From Algoriphagus zhangzhouensis (lineage in GTDB: Bacteria > Bacteroidota > Bacteroidia > Cytophagales > Cyclobacteriaceae), in NCBI RefSeq assembly GCF_900148515.1, contig NZ_FRXN01000001.1, positions 1,302,001-1,366,000 of the forward strand: DNA of 64,000 nucleotides, read 5' to 3'. The notes under the pieces are model-generated. The model searched no databases and was not told the DNA's origin. It saw nothing but the letters and a program-made list of their open reading frames with translations. Positions within the stretch are counted from its first letter, which is position 1. Every line of letters starts with the position of its first letter. Position numbers and translations under genes: made by a program. Positions 44,303 to 52,704 of the stretch are shown here, piece by piece.

Positions 44303-44322
44303 GGCTGGTTGAATGGCCAGCC
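44303..44322 (+). terminator. weak hairpin after the ECF sigma gene
   Basis: A 6-bp stem (GGCTGG with CCAGCC, 8-base loop) lies 19 bases after the sigma factor stop and is followed by AAACTATTTTT, a broken U-tract. It may terminate the sigma gene. Confidence 0.4.
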
Positions 44323-44391
44323 AAACTATTTTTAGAATTGAATTGGGTGATATAAGTAATTGGATTTTTTAACCTTCATTTTTTCTTCTTT

Positions 44392-45324
44392 TTACTCCTC
44401 ACAAAACAGATGACTAAGATGCCTAGGCAAATCTGTTTGGATCACATCAATCCCCAACTCCTTCAACTCCCAAATTCCTGCATCATTTCCGTTGATCGCC
44501 ATGATATCGCGATTTCCTAAGGTATTGGCCCAAATTCTACATTTTGGCTCGATAGATCTGATCAATTTCACAGCTTCAGGAATATCAAAATTGGAATCAT
44601 CTATATGAACAATTTTAGGACTGTACTTTCGCAACAAATGCTCTAACTCCTCCATAGATCTGGCTCGAGGCATCACATAAGCTTTTGGATTCTTGCTCAA
44701 CACATAATCCATATCCGCTTCGTCACAAAAGAAAATCGTCTGGTCAAACATCTTCAACTGCTCCACAGTAGCATAGATCTCTCCGATTTTATCACACTTG
44801 ATATCCAAATCGATCATCAACTCCCCTTTCAAAGCCAACAGCGCCTCATACAGGGTCGGCATCCTCGAATCGGTCAATTCTTGCGTATAGTCATTTACCA
44901 GAGAGAAAGACCTAAGCTGTGCATATGTCATTTCCTCCACTTTCCCAGTTCCAAATGTGGTTCGGTTGATCGTTCCATCATGAATTACCATCAAGGAATC
45001 GTCAATCGAATTGCGAATATCAAATTCCACGATATTGGTCCCATTGTCAATAGCATGTTTAAAAGCCAAAATTGAGTTTTCAGGAGCCTCCATATGATCT
45101 CCTCGATGGGAAGCAATCAAAACTTGTTTTCCGGCTTTTTTTCGAAAAGACTTTTTGATTCCTTTCAGATTTTTAAAGCATTCTTCAGGCTGATTTAAAC
45201 GATCAAAATTCTGAAGATAAGTTGCAAACAATTGGGCTTTTTCATCATTGAGTCTTTGAGAAAAGGAGAAAAATGAAATAAAAACAAAACTGAGGGTTAA
45301 AATAATCTGAATGGTACGCTTCAT
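44392..45324 (-). CDS. secreted glycerophosphodiester phosphodiesterase
   Basis: This 310-residue protein has a signal peptide (about 1-22) and a GDPD TIM-barrel domain. Active-site residues are visible in SHRGDHMEAPENS (His73, Arg74, Glu79), VEFDIR (Glu100, Asp102) and VIHD (His115). It hydrolyses glycerophosphodiesters to glycerol-3-phosphate and alcohol, plausibly in the periplasm. It is divergent from two metallophosphoesterase genes, suggesting a phosphate-scavenging group. Confidence 0.88.
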   Translation of the reverse strand: MKRTIQIILTLSFVFISFFSFSQRLNDEKAQLFATYLQNFDRLNQPEECFKNLKGIKKSFRKKAGKQVLIASHRGDHMEAPENSILAFKHAIDNGTNIVEFDIRNSIDDSLMVIHDGTINRTTFGTGKVEEMTYAQLRSFSLVNDYTQELTDSRMPTLYEALLALKGELMIDLDIKCDKIGEIYATVEQLKMFDQTIFFCDEADMDYVLSKNPKAYVMPRARSMEELEHLLRKYSPKIVHIDDSNFDIPEAVKLIRSIEPKCRIWANTLGNRDIMAINGNDAGIWELKELGIDVIQTDLPRHLSHLFCEE

Positions 45325-45504
45325 AAATTCATGTTTATTAAAGAACCCAAATTAAGAAGGAAAGGGCTATCCAATCCTTTAAATTTCCATGAAGCTTTGA
45401 GCCAATTTGTTTAAGAAATAGTGAAAAAAAGAAATTCGAGAACCTATTCTAGTCTCAATTCAAACTGATCAGGTACTATAATGGAATGAAGAGAAATCTA
45501 TTTC

Positions 45505-46815
45505 ATGAAAAAATCAATCTTATTTTTCTCCCTTTGGATCCTCATCCATCTCTTTCCGGTTTTTGCCCAGAACAATCCACAACACATCATCCTTACTTGG
45601 AAAAATGCCCCCGAAACCTCACAGGCAGTCACTTGGCGATCGGAAAAACCACTTGATCATCCAATCGTTGAACTTTACAAGTCAAGTTCTAGTCCAATTG
45701 AATCCCTATCCAAAATCCCATTCCTTCTAGACTCCACCAAAGTTTCTTTAGCAGACCAAGGCACTTGGTATTATTATTCAGCAAATTTTGAATCATTGAA
45801 TCCCGGGACTTCTTATACCTACAGAGTCGGTGATTTGGATTCAGAAATGAGTCCATTGATGGATTTTAAAACTCCTAAAGAAAAAGGCGGACTTCGTTTT
45901 CTTTACTTGGGAGACATCCAAAATGACATTTACAAATGGGGAACCAGGACCATCCGCGCAGCCTATCAACATTCCCCACATTCCGCATTTATGCTTTTTG
46001 CTGGTGACTGTGTCAATGATGGCCATCAGAATTCTCAATGGGAAGAGTGGTTTGATGCATTGGGTTTTATCCCAACCCATATGCCCATAGTACCGGTGAC
46101 TGGCAATCATGAGTATGATGAACTTCCTGGAAGCGATGAAGAATCTCTTTCCATTTTTTGGCAAAGCCAGTTTGAATTACCTCTTAATGGCCCTAAGGGA
46201 CTGGAAGAATCAGTTTATTTTTATGACATTCAATCAATAAAAATTATCGTCTTAAACAGTTTGATGGCTCTTCAATCCGAAGAAGACTTAAGCTATCAAA
46301 CAGAATGGCTAGAAAAAGTCCTTCAGGAAAACCCACAAGAATGGACCATCGTCTCCTATCATCATCCTTTGTTTTCTTCCAGAGATGGAAAACATGGCCA
46401 ATACCCTGAGCTCAGAGATGCATGGCAACCGGTTTTTGAGAAATATGGAGTTGACTTGGTACTTCAAGGACATGATCATATGTATGGCAGATCCAGTAAG
46501 CAATCTCAATCAATTGAAGTCCCGGATGGGCAAGCGGGTCCTGTATATATCGTTTCGGTCGCTGGCCCCAAAATGTACGGAATCAAGAAAGGAGATCGCT
46601 GGATGGAACGAGCAGCTGTCAATACCCAGCTTTTTCAGGAAATAAGTATTGAAAAAGACAAACTTGAATTTAGAGCATTCACTGTAGAAGGTGAGCTATA
46701 TGATTCTTTCGATTTGATCAAAAACCCAAAAGGCTTTAACTTCTTCAAAGAACACATCAATTCTGCATCAACTCCAGAAAAAACTTTTCCAAATGGGACT
46801 TACTCCAATAAGTAA
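45505..46815 (+). CDS. purple acid phosphatase-like metallophosphoesterase
   Basis: This 436-residue protein has a signal peptide (about 1-21), an N-terminal fibronectin-III-like PAP domain (QHIILTWKNAPETSQAVTWR to about 122) and a calcineurin-like domain. Metal ligands are at GDIQ (Asp137), AGDC (Asp168), GNHEY (Asn201, His202), SYHHP (His286) and QGHDHMYGR (His323, His325). It probably releases phosphate from organic esters. The next gene overlaps its end by 23 bases if its upstream ATG is used. Confidence 0.88.
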   Translation: MKKSILFFSLWILIHLFPVFAQNNPQHIILTWKNAPETSQAVTWRSEKPLDHPIVELYKSSSSPIESLSKIPFLLDSTKVSLADQGTWYYYSANFESLNPGTSYTYRVGDLDSEMSPLMDFKTPKEKGGLRFLYLGDIQNDIYKWGTRTIRAAYQHSPHSAFMLFAGDCVNDGHQNSQWEEWFDALGFIPTHMPIVPVTGNHEYDELPGSDEESLSIFWQSQFELPLNGPKGLEESVYFYDIQSIKIIVLNSLMALQSEEDLSYQTEWLEKVLQENPQEWTIVSYHHPLFSSRDGKHGQYPELRDAWQPVFEKYGVDLVLQGHDHMYGRSSKQSQSIEVPDGQAGPVYIVSVAGPKMYGIKKGDRWMERAAVNTQLFQEISIEKDKLEFRAFTVEGELYDSFDLIKNPKGFNFFKEHINSASTPEKTFPNGTYSNK

Positions 46816-48421
46816 TTCAATTTACAATCAGGTATTGGCAGCCTGTATGATAGGCCTCCTGCTTTTTTTGACTTCCATGAATCCAGTCCAAGCCCAACTT
46901 CAGGCTCGTGGATATGTCTATGAAGATCTAAATAAGAACCGGATCCAAGACCCCAATGAAAAAGGGATTCCAAATGTTTCTGTAAGCAATGGAGTAGATG
47001 TGGTACAAACCGATTCCAAAGGATTTTATGAACTTCCGATTTCTGAAGATGTAATGATTTTTGTCATTAAGCCCAGTCATTTCCAAGTTCCGGTAAATGA
47101 CCTGAATCAGCCTCAATTCCATTACATTCATAAACCTAAAGGATCTCCGCAATTACTACACCCAGGAGTCTCCCCCACTGGAGCACTACCTGATTGGGTC
47201 AATTTTGGACTTTTCCCAAACCCAGAGCCCAATAATTTCACAGCATTACTCTTTGGTGATCCACAGCCAGATGAATTGGAGGATGTCCATTCCTTTGAAA
47301 AAGCCATTGTTTCGGAATTGAAAGGGAATTCAGGAGCCTTATTTGGAGTGAGTTTAGGAGATTTAGGGAAACTGGATTTGTGGCCTGCTTACAATAAGGC
47401 GGTAGCCAAAGTTGGAATTCCTTGGTACAACGTCTTTGGAAATCATGACATGAATTCTGACGGAGGTCAAGATCAACTTTCAGATGAAACTTTTGAAAGA
47501 ACCTATGGTCCACCTAACTATTCGTTCAATCTGGCAGAAGTCCATTTTATCATGCTGGATGATGTGATTTTCCCAGATCCAAGAGGAGAAGGGTCTTACT
47601 ACGGAGGCTTAAGACCAGATATTTTAGAATTTATCAAAAACGATCTCCAGTTTGTACCCAAAGACAAGTTGGTTGTTTTGGGCTTCCATATTCCACTGGC
47701 ACAATTTGAGGAACCGGATCCATTCCGCGTTGAGGATCGATTGGCTCTTTTTGACCTTCTGAAAGATTATCCACACACGCTTTCTATTTCAGGACATACT
47801 CATTCCCAAAATCATCATTTCTATACAGAAGAAGAAGGTTGGAAAGGCAAGGGATTTCATCATCATTATAACCCTGGAGCAGTTTCAGGGGATGTTTACA
47901 AAGGTCCCAGAGACAAATACGGAACTCCTGCAGCCTTCATGCGCGATGGCACGCCAAAAGGTTATGCATTTCTGAATATTGAAGGGAATACGTACTCCTA
48001 TGAGTATAAATCCTCTGGTGAGTCAGAGGACTATAAAATGAGCATCCACATTCCCAAAATCGTACCTCAAGCGAAGAAATACCGAGGCGAAATTGTCGTG
48101 AATTTCTTTCAGGGAAGTCCAAGAGATAAAGTAGAATTCCGTGTAGATGATGGAGAATGGCTGGAATTGAAGTTGACTCCAAAAATGGACAAATATCTAT
48201 TGGAATTGGAATACGAATGGGATAATGCCAAGCAGCTTCCTGGAGGTACCCGACTATCTACTCCACTCATCTCCAATCACATTTGGAGCAAACAAATGCC
48301 CTCCCATTACAGTCTGGGAGAGCATGTTTTAGAAGTCAGAGTGACTGATTGGCTTGGAAGAGAATACAGGGCAATTGAATCATTTGAAATGGTACCTGAC
48401 CATGGGAAATATGGGTTCTAA
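46793..48421 (+). CDS. metallophosphoesterase with N-terminal beta domain
   Basis: This 542-residue protein has an N-terminal signal (from ATG 46793, or from ATG 46847 with a shorter signal MIGLLLFLTSMNPVQAQ), a SdrD-like/metallophos_N beta domain (about 36-115), a calcineurin-like catalytic domain (GDPQ 155-158, SLGDL 187-191, GNHDM 216-220, SGHTH) and a metallophos_C domain at the C-terminus. This three-part layout is typical of Bacteroidota phosphoesterases; substrates are unknown. The start is uncertain. It ends 3 bases from the convergent sulfatase. Confidence 0.85.
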   Translation: MGLTPISNSIYNQVLAACMIGLLLFLTSMNPVQAQLQARGYVYEDLNKNRIQDPNEKGIPNVSVSNGVDVVQTDSKGFYELPISEDVMIFVIKPSHFQVPVNDLNQPQFHYIHKPKGSPQLLHPGVSPTGALPDWVNFGLFPNPEPNNFTALLFGDPQPDELEDVHSFEKAIVSELKGNSGALFGVSLGDLGKLDLWPAYNKAVAKVGIPWYNVFGNHDMNSDGGQDQLSDETFERTYGPPNYSFNLAEVHFIMLDDVIFPDPRGEGSYYGGLRPDILEFIKNDLQFVPKDKLVVLGFHIPLAQFEEPDPFRVEDRLALFDLLKDYPHTLSISGHTHSQNHHFYTEEEGWKGKGFHHHYNPGAVSGDVYKGPRDKYGTPAAFMRDGTPKGYAFLNIEGNTYSYEYKSSGESEDYKMSIHIPKIVPQAKKYRGEIVVNFFQGSPRDKVEFRVDDGEWLELKLTPKMDKYLLELEYEWDNAKQLPGGTRLSTPLISNHIWSKQMPSHYSLGEHVLEVRVTDWLGREYRAIESFEMVPDHGKYGF

Positions 48422-48424
48422 GCT

Positions 48425-49825
48425 CTATTCTTGACCTATGATTTTTTCTAACTGAGTCTCGCCAAACACCATATTTGACTGATGAGATTCGGCCACTTTC
48501 ATAATTTGAGCAACTACTTCTGGATGGCTTTCCGCCAAATCAAAACGTTCTGAAGGATCTGTATTTAAATTGAACAAAGTAGGTGTATCCAACTTTTCAA
48601 CTTTGGCAGGATATCCGAATGGATTATTTTTAAAGAAATAGAGCTTATAATCCCCTTTTCTTACTGCAAAAAGTCTATCTCCATGGTAATAGAACATTTC
48701 ATCTCTTTTGCTTTTCGATTGTCTATTCCAAGTCTCACTCAAATCAAATCCATCATAAACTCTATCGGAAGGCAAACTTACTCCAGAAAGGTTACAGAAA
48801 GTTGGCAATAGATCCAATGTACTTCCCATTTCTGAAACTACCCCTGGCTGAACATTCCCAGGTCCCCAAACAATTGTGGGAACTCGAACGCCACCCTCAT
48901 AGCTAGTTCCTTTTCCTCCAAATAAACCTCCACTGCTTCCTCCCTGTTCGTTGTATACCAACCAAGGTCCATTGTCAGAAGTGAAAACAACATACGTGTT
49001 TCGATCCAATCCATTCTCTCTAAGACTTGAAAGGATTTGGCCTACACTCCAATCAATCTCCTCGATCACATCACCATAAAGTCCTCTAGCACTTGTTTGC
49101 AAAAAGTCCGGACTTGCAAAAAGTGGGACATGAGGTAAAGAATGCGCCAAATACAAAAAGAAAGGCTCATCTTGATGGCTTTCAATGAATTTGACTGCCT
49201 CCTGAGTGTATCGTTTGGTAATCGTATTTTGATCTGCAGGTCTTTCAATAATCTCAGTGTCTCGCATGAGAGGAACATTGAAATACTCAAATTTTGGGTC
49301 TGCAAAAGCAACTTTGGCTGTGACGTCATTCACTCGGTCCATGTCATTGCTATAAGGAATACCAAAATAGGAATCAAAGCCATGGGCCGTTGGTAGGTAT
49401 TGTGGTAAATGGCCCAAATGCCATTTTCCTATTGCTGCAGTAGCATAGCCAGATTCTTTCAGAAGACTAGCAATGGTTTTCTCATAAGCAGGAAGCCCTC
49501 CATCCGAATCTGGAAACAACACCCTTCTTTTGTTGCTATACATCCCTGTTCGTACCGGAAGTCTACCAGTCATAATCGCAGATCTGCTAGGAGTACAGAC
49601 ATTGGCAGCGACATAGAAACTGGTCCATTTTTGACCTTCAAATGCCATCTGGTCCAGGTTTGGAGTTTTGATAGTAGAATGTCCAAAAACACCCACATCA
49701 CCATAGCCCTGATCATCGGTGAAAATGATTATAAAATTGGGTTTAGAGGATTGGGAAAATACTTGAACCCCGGTAATCAAAAGTAGAGAAAGGCCCAAAA
49801 GCCAAGATTTTGCAGAGATTTTCAT
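48425..49825 (-). CDS. secreted arylsulfatase family protein
   Basis: From the ATG at 49825 this is a 466-residue S1-family sulfatase with a signal peptide (about 1-24). The formylglycine-forming signature is VCTPSRSAIMTGR (Cys77 in this numbering), and the metal site uses Asp37-Asp38 in IFTDDQGYGD and the SDNGPW motif. The conserved IGKWHLG is present. It needs a formylglycine-generating enzyme, not found in this window. It likely removes sulfate from a polysaccharide or other ester. An alternative TTG start at 49834 is less likely. Confidence 0.92.
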   Translation of the reverse strand: MKISAKSWLLGLSLLLITGVQVFSQSSKPNFIIIFTDDQGYGDVGVFGHSTIKTPNLDQMAFEGQKWTSFYVAANVCTPSRSAIMTGRLPVRTGMYSNKRRVLFPDSDGGLPAYEKTIASLLKESGYATAAIGKWHLGHLPQYLPTAHGFDSYFGIPYSNDMDRVNDVTAKVAFADPKFEYFNVPLMRDTEIIERPADQNTITKRYTQEAVKFIESHQDEPFFLYLAHSLPHVPLFASPDFLQTSARGLYGDVIEEIDWSVGQILSSLRENGLDRNTYVVFTSDNGPWLVYNEQGGSSGGLFGGKGTSYEGGVRVPTIVWGPGNVQPGVVSEMGSTLDLLPTFCNLSGVSLPSDRVYDGFDLSETWNRQSKSKRDEMFYYHGDRLFAVRKGDYKLYFFKNNPFGYPAKVEKLDTPTLFNLNTDPSERFDLAESHPEVVAQIMKVAESHQSNMVFGETQLEKIIGQE

Positions 49826-50044
49826 GGGAATCAAGATACTTTTTTAAGCTCAAAAGACAATCCTGATGATTGAGCTTTTTTGAAATTAAGAATAGTCTCT
49901 TTTGGATTTTCTATAGGAATACCTTTTCTAAGTTCTTGAGAAAATGAGGATTGTCGGATTTCACCTTTTTCTTGTCTATTCACCCCCTGCTGAACGCTCT
50001 TGGTTTGTTTAAATTTGGATATTAAAATAACCTACCGAATAAAC
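49826..50044. promoter_or_regulatory. divergent upstream region of sulfatase and VOC genes
   Basis: This 219-bp region separates the sulfatase and VOC gene starts. A TAAATTTG box at 50010-50017 fits the -7 consensus for the VOC gene (5' leader of about 25 bases), but no TTTG is found at the -33 spacing. Nothing similar is seen on the sulfatase side. Confidence 0.3.
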
Positions 50045-50875
50045 ATGAACCCCATCTACCCTTGCATTTGGACAAATAATCAGGCTCGAGAAGCAGCCGA
50101 GTTTTATACTCAGGTTTTTTCTGATTCCAAGATTTTGGAAAGCAATGATATGACGAGCATTTGGACATCTTATGGACAAACATTCATGTGTTTGAATGGT
50201 GGGCCCATGTTTCAACCTAATCCGAGTATTTCATTTTACACGCTCCTTCCCAATGAACAGGAAATCAAGAAAGTTTGGGAAAAGCTAAAAGAAGATGGTG
50301 AAATCATGATGGATTTGGGTGCATATCCCTGGTCCAATCTTTACGGATGGGTGAAAGATCGATTTGGAGTGAGCTGGCAATTGGATAATTTTTGCCCTGA
50401 TGCCATTGAAGATCGCTTTGCTCCTGCATTCATGTTGACAGGGAACAATTTCGGAAATGCTGAAGATGCAATTCAATATTATACCTCAATATTTCCTGAT
50501 TCTAGCATAAAATTCATCTCCAGATATGGCGAAGATGCTGGTAGCCAAAGCGGCAAAATCAACCATGCCCAATTCTATTTAAATGGACAGCTTTTTGTCA
50601 TTATGGAGAGCAATATGGATCATGCATTCACTTTTTCTGAAGGTATCTCTATGGTCATTCCCTGCCAAAATCAAGAGGAAATAGACCATTTTTGGAATTC
50701 CATGACTGAAGAGGGCGAAGAAAGCCAATGCGGTTGGTTGAAAGATAAATATGGTGTTTCATGGCAGGTAATTCCCCAGAATCTAGGAAAATTAATCCAA
50801 GAAAAAGGTCAGCCTGTGATCGATGCTTTTTTAAAAATGAAAAAGTTTGACATGAAGGCTTTGGAGGACTTGTAA
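50045..50875 (+). CDS. VOC/PhnB-like double-domain protein
   Basis: This 276-residue protein consists of two tandem PhnB-like VOC domains (about 1-125 and 130-273), with paired WTNNQAREAAEFYTQVF/GNAEDAIQYYTSIF starts and matched GVSWQ motifs (FGVSWQLDNF and YGVSWQVIPQ). These are often annotated as 3-demethylubiquinone methyltransferase-like, but most have no known reaction. The longer frame starts only at TTG. It is followed by a minus-strand terminator. Confidence 0.8.
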   Translation: MNPIYPCIWTNNQAREAAEFYTQVFSDSKILESNDMTSIWTSYGQTFMCLNGGPMFQPNPSISFYTLLPNEQEIKKVWEKLKEDGEIMMDLGAYPWSNLYGWVKDRFGVSWQLDNFCPDAIEDRFAPAFMLTGNNFGNAEDAIQYYTSIFPDSSIKFISRYGEDAGSQSGKINHAQFYLNGQLFVIMESNMDHAFTFSEGISMVIPCQNQEEIDHFWNSMTEEGEESQCGWLKDKYGVSWQVIPQNLGKLIQEKGQPVIDAFLKMKKFDMKALEDL

Positions 50876-50907
50876 AAAAAAAGGTCCCAGGCAAAACCTG
50901 GAACCTT
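50874..50907 (-). terminator. intrinsic terminator of the second SusCD operon
   Basis: An 11-bp stem with one mismatch (AAGGTCCCAGG, CCTGGAACCTT, 5-base loop) is followed on the minus strand by a run of nine Ts. It lies 24 bases beyond the SusD-like stop. The VOC gene ends within the T-run on the other strand. Confidence 0.82.
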
Positions 50908-50930
50908 TCAAATCCAAAAACCAGCTACGT

Positions 50931-52700
50931 TTACTCTAGTGTCGGATTAAAAGTCCCACCCCAATTCATATTTTGCTCGATATTATTATTCTTATCGATA
51001 ATGGATTGCTGGATAGGGAAGAAATAATATGTTTCAGGTAAGACACTTACTTGAACCCCAGAACGCGGCACCTGCAACAAAGAATACTTGAAATTATCTT
51101 CTACAAGACTATAGGTATTTGCCAATTCTCTCGCTTCGGAAAGTGGTTGCTCTTCTCCATCCGCTTCGATAGCAATAGCTTCTACACCATGTTTGGAGGT
51201 TCCGTCCAGGCGATCAAGCATTCTCAATCTTCTCAAGTCCCAGAAACGATGACCTTCAAAGCTAAATTCGATGTTTCTTTCTGCTAAGATTGCTTCGCGA
51301 ACTTCTTCTCTAGAACCAACAGACATTCCGAATAGCCCATCGTCACCAGGCATAATCCCAGCTCTTTCGCGAATTTCTTTAAGGATGCTAATAGCTGCTG
51401 CTTGATCTCCGGTTTCATTGGCTGCTTCTGCGTAGTTTAACATGACCTCTGCAAATCTCATCACGACATAGTCAACATCATATTGCTGAACTTCCGGCTG
51501 AGCTAGATTCAATAGACTGTTTTTCAAGATAAAGAAACCAGTATACCGGTCCAGATTGGTCGAATTGGTAGCAGCTTTTGGATTGATTCCAAAATCATCC
51601 AATTCATGAGCAATACCTAAAGAAGTGTATTGTCTCTTTCCTGCTTTTCCAGAAACTTCATAGATTTTACCGTTCCAAACGATGGATTTCTCAAATCGAG
51701 GATCTCTATTTTCCCAATAGTTCTGCAGAAACTCCTCTTCAGTCATATAATACTCACTGCTTGGGTCATTGTACATTTTCCCATCAATCATTGGAAACTC
51801 TTGTACATACTCCCAAGTCGGACATGCAGAAGCTGGACCTCTACTTTCAGATCCCGGTCTCACGCCATGATCCCATGCCGCAGTTTTGTTTGGATAGGAA
51901 TTGATTACTGAGAAAACGACTTCAGGATTTCTCTCTGATAGTGCGATATCGCTATAGTCATCCACTAATCCATATCCCAGTCCTTTCAATGACTCATAGG
52001 CATCTTTATTTGCCTGATAAGCTTCTTGCCAATAAGCATTGTTCCAAGGATTGGAAGGATTGAATTGCGGAGAAGATTTATATAGCAAAACTTTTGCTTT
52101 GAAAGCCTTTGCAAATGCGGCATCAATTCTACCGTAGTCACCAGATGCTGTTCCAATAGACTCTGGAAGTAAAGCAATCGCTTGATCCAAATCTTCGATT
52201 AGAAAGTCAAAGCATTCTTCAGTGGTATTTCTTGCTACATACAAATCGTCTTCATAGCGATCCTGAGGCTCCTTGATATAAGGCACACCTCCATGGTAAT
52301 TAATCATACCAAAATAGGTGAATGCTCTCATGAACAAAGCTTGACCGGTGATGTTATCCTTCACTTCTTGCTCAAGTGTACCTGCATTCACATCGATGAG
52401 TGCCTGGTTGATCAATCTAATTCTACTGTAATTCCAGTTCTTGTATTCACCGTTGGAAATAGTGATTCGATCCGCGTACCAATAAATTCCTGCAATTTGT
52501 TGACTGGTTCTATCTGCACCTGTACTCCAGTTTCCAAACATGGGATACAAGTTTGTCATATAGGCATTGGCCAGATTTGCATCATTCCAAACCAAATCTG
52601 GGCTATAATTATTGATATCATCAATATCCAATACATCGGTACATCTCACAAAAAGAAGCACCATCAAAAGGGGATATATATAGTTCTTCATCTTCTTCAT
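50931..52700 (-). CDS. SusD/RagB family outer-membrane lipoprotein
   Basis: From the ATG at 52700 this is a 589-residue lipoprotein with a lipobox (LLFVRC, Cys20) and a full SusD-like fold. Landmarks are NDANLANAYMTNLYPMF, KDNITGQALFMRAFTYFGMINYHGG, YGRIDAAFAKAFKAKVLLY, VMRFAEVMLNYAEAANETGD and EFSFEGHRFWDLRRLRML. Start is 4 bases after the SusC stop, showing tight coupling. It binds the ligand of the STN-SusC transporter; the ligand is not predictable. Confidence 0.93.
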   Translation of the reverse strand: MKKMKNYIYPLLMVLLFVRCTDVLDIDDINNYSPDLVWNDANLANAYMTNLYPMFGNWSTGADRTSQQIAGIYWYADRITISNGEYKNWNYSRIRLINQALIDVNAGTLEQEVKDNITGQALFMRAFTYFGMINYHGGVPYIKEPQDRYEDDLYVARNTTEECFDFLIEDLDQAIALLPESIGTASGDYGRIDAAFAKAFKAKVLLYKSSPQFNPSNPWNNAYWQEAYQANKDAYESLKGLGYGLVDDYSDIALSERNPEVVFSVINSYPNKTAAWDHGVRPGSESRGPASACPTWEYVQEFPMIDGKMYNDPSSEYYMTEEEFLQNYWENRDPRFEKSIVWNGKIYEVSGKAGKRQYTSLGIAHELDDFGINPKAATNSTNLDRYTGFFILKNSLLNLAQPEVQQYDVDYVVMRFAEVMLNYAEAANETGDQAAAISILKEIRERAGIMPGDDGLFGMSVGSREEVREAILAERNIEFSFEGHRFWDLRRLRMLDRLDGTSKHGVEAIAIEADGEEQPLSEARELANTYSLVEDNFKYSLLQVPRSGVQVSVLPETYYFFPIQQSIIDKNNNIEQNMNWGGTFNPTLE

Positions 52701-52704
52701 CACA

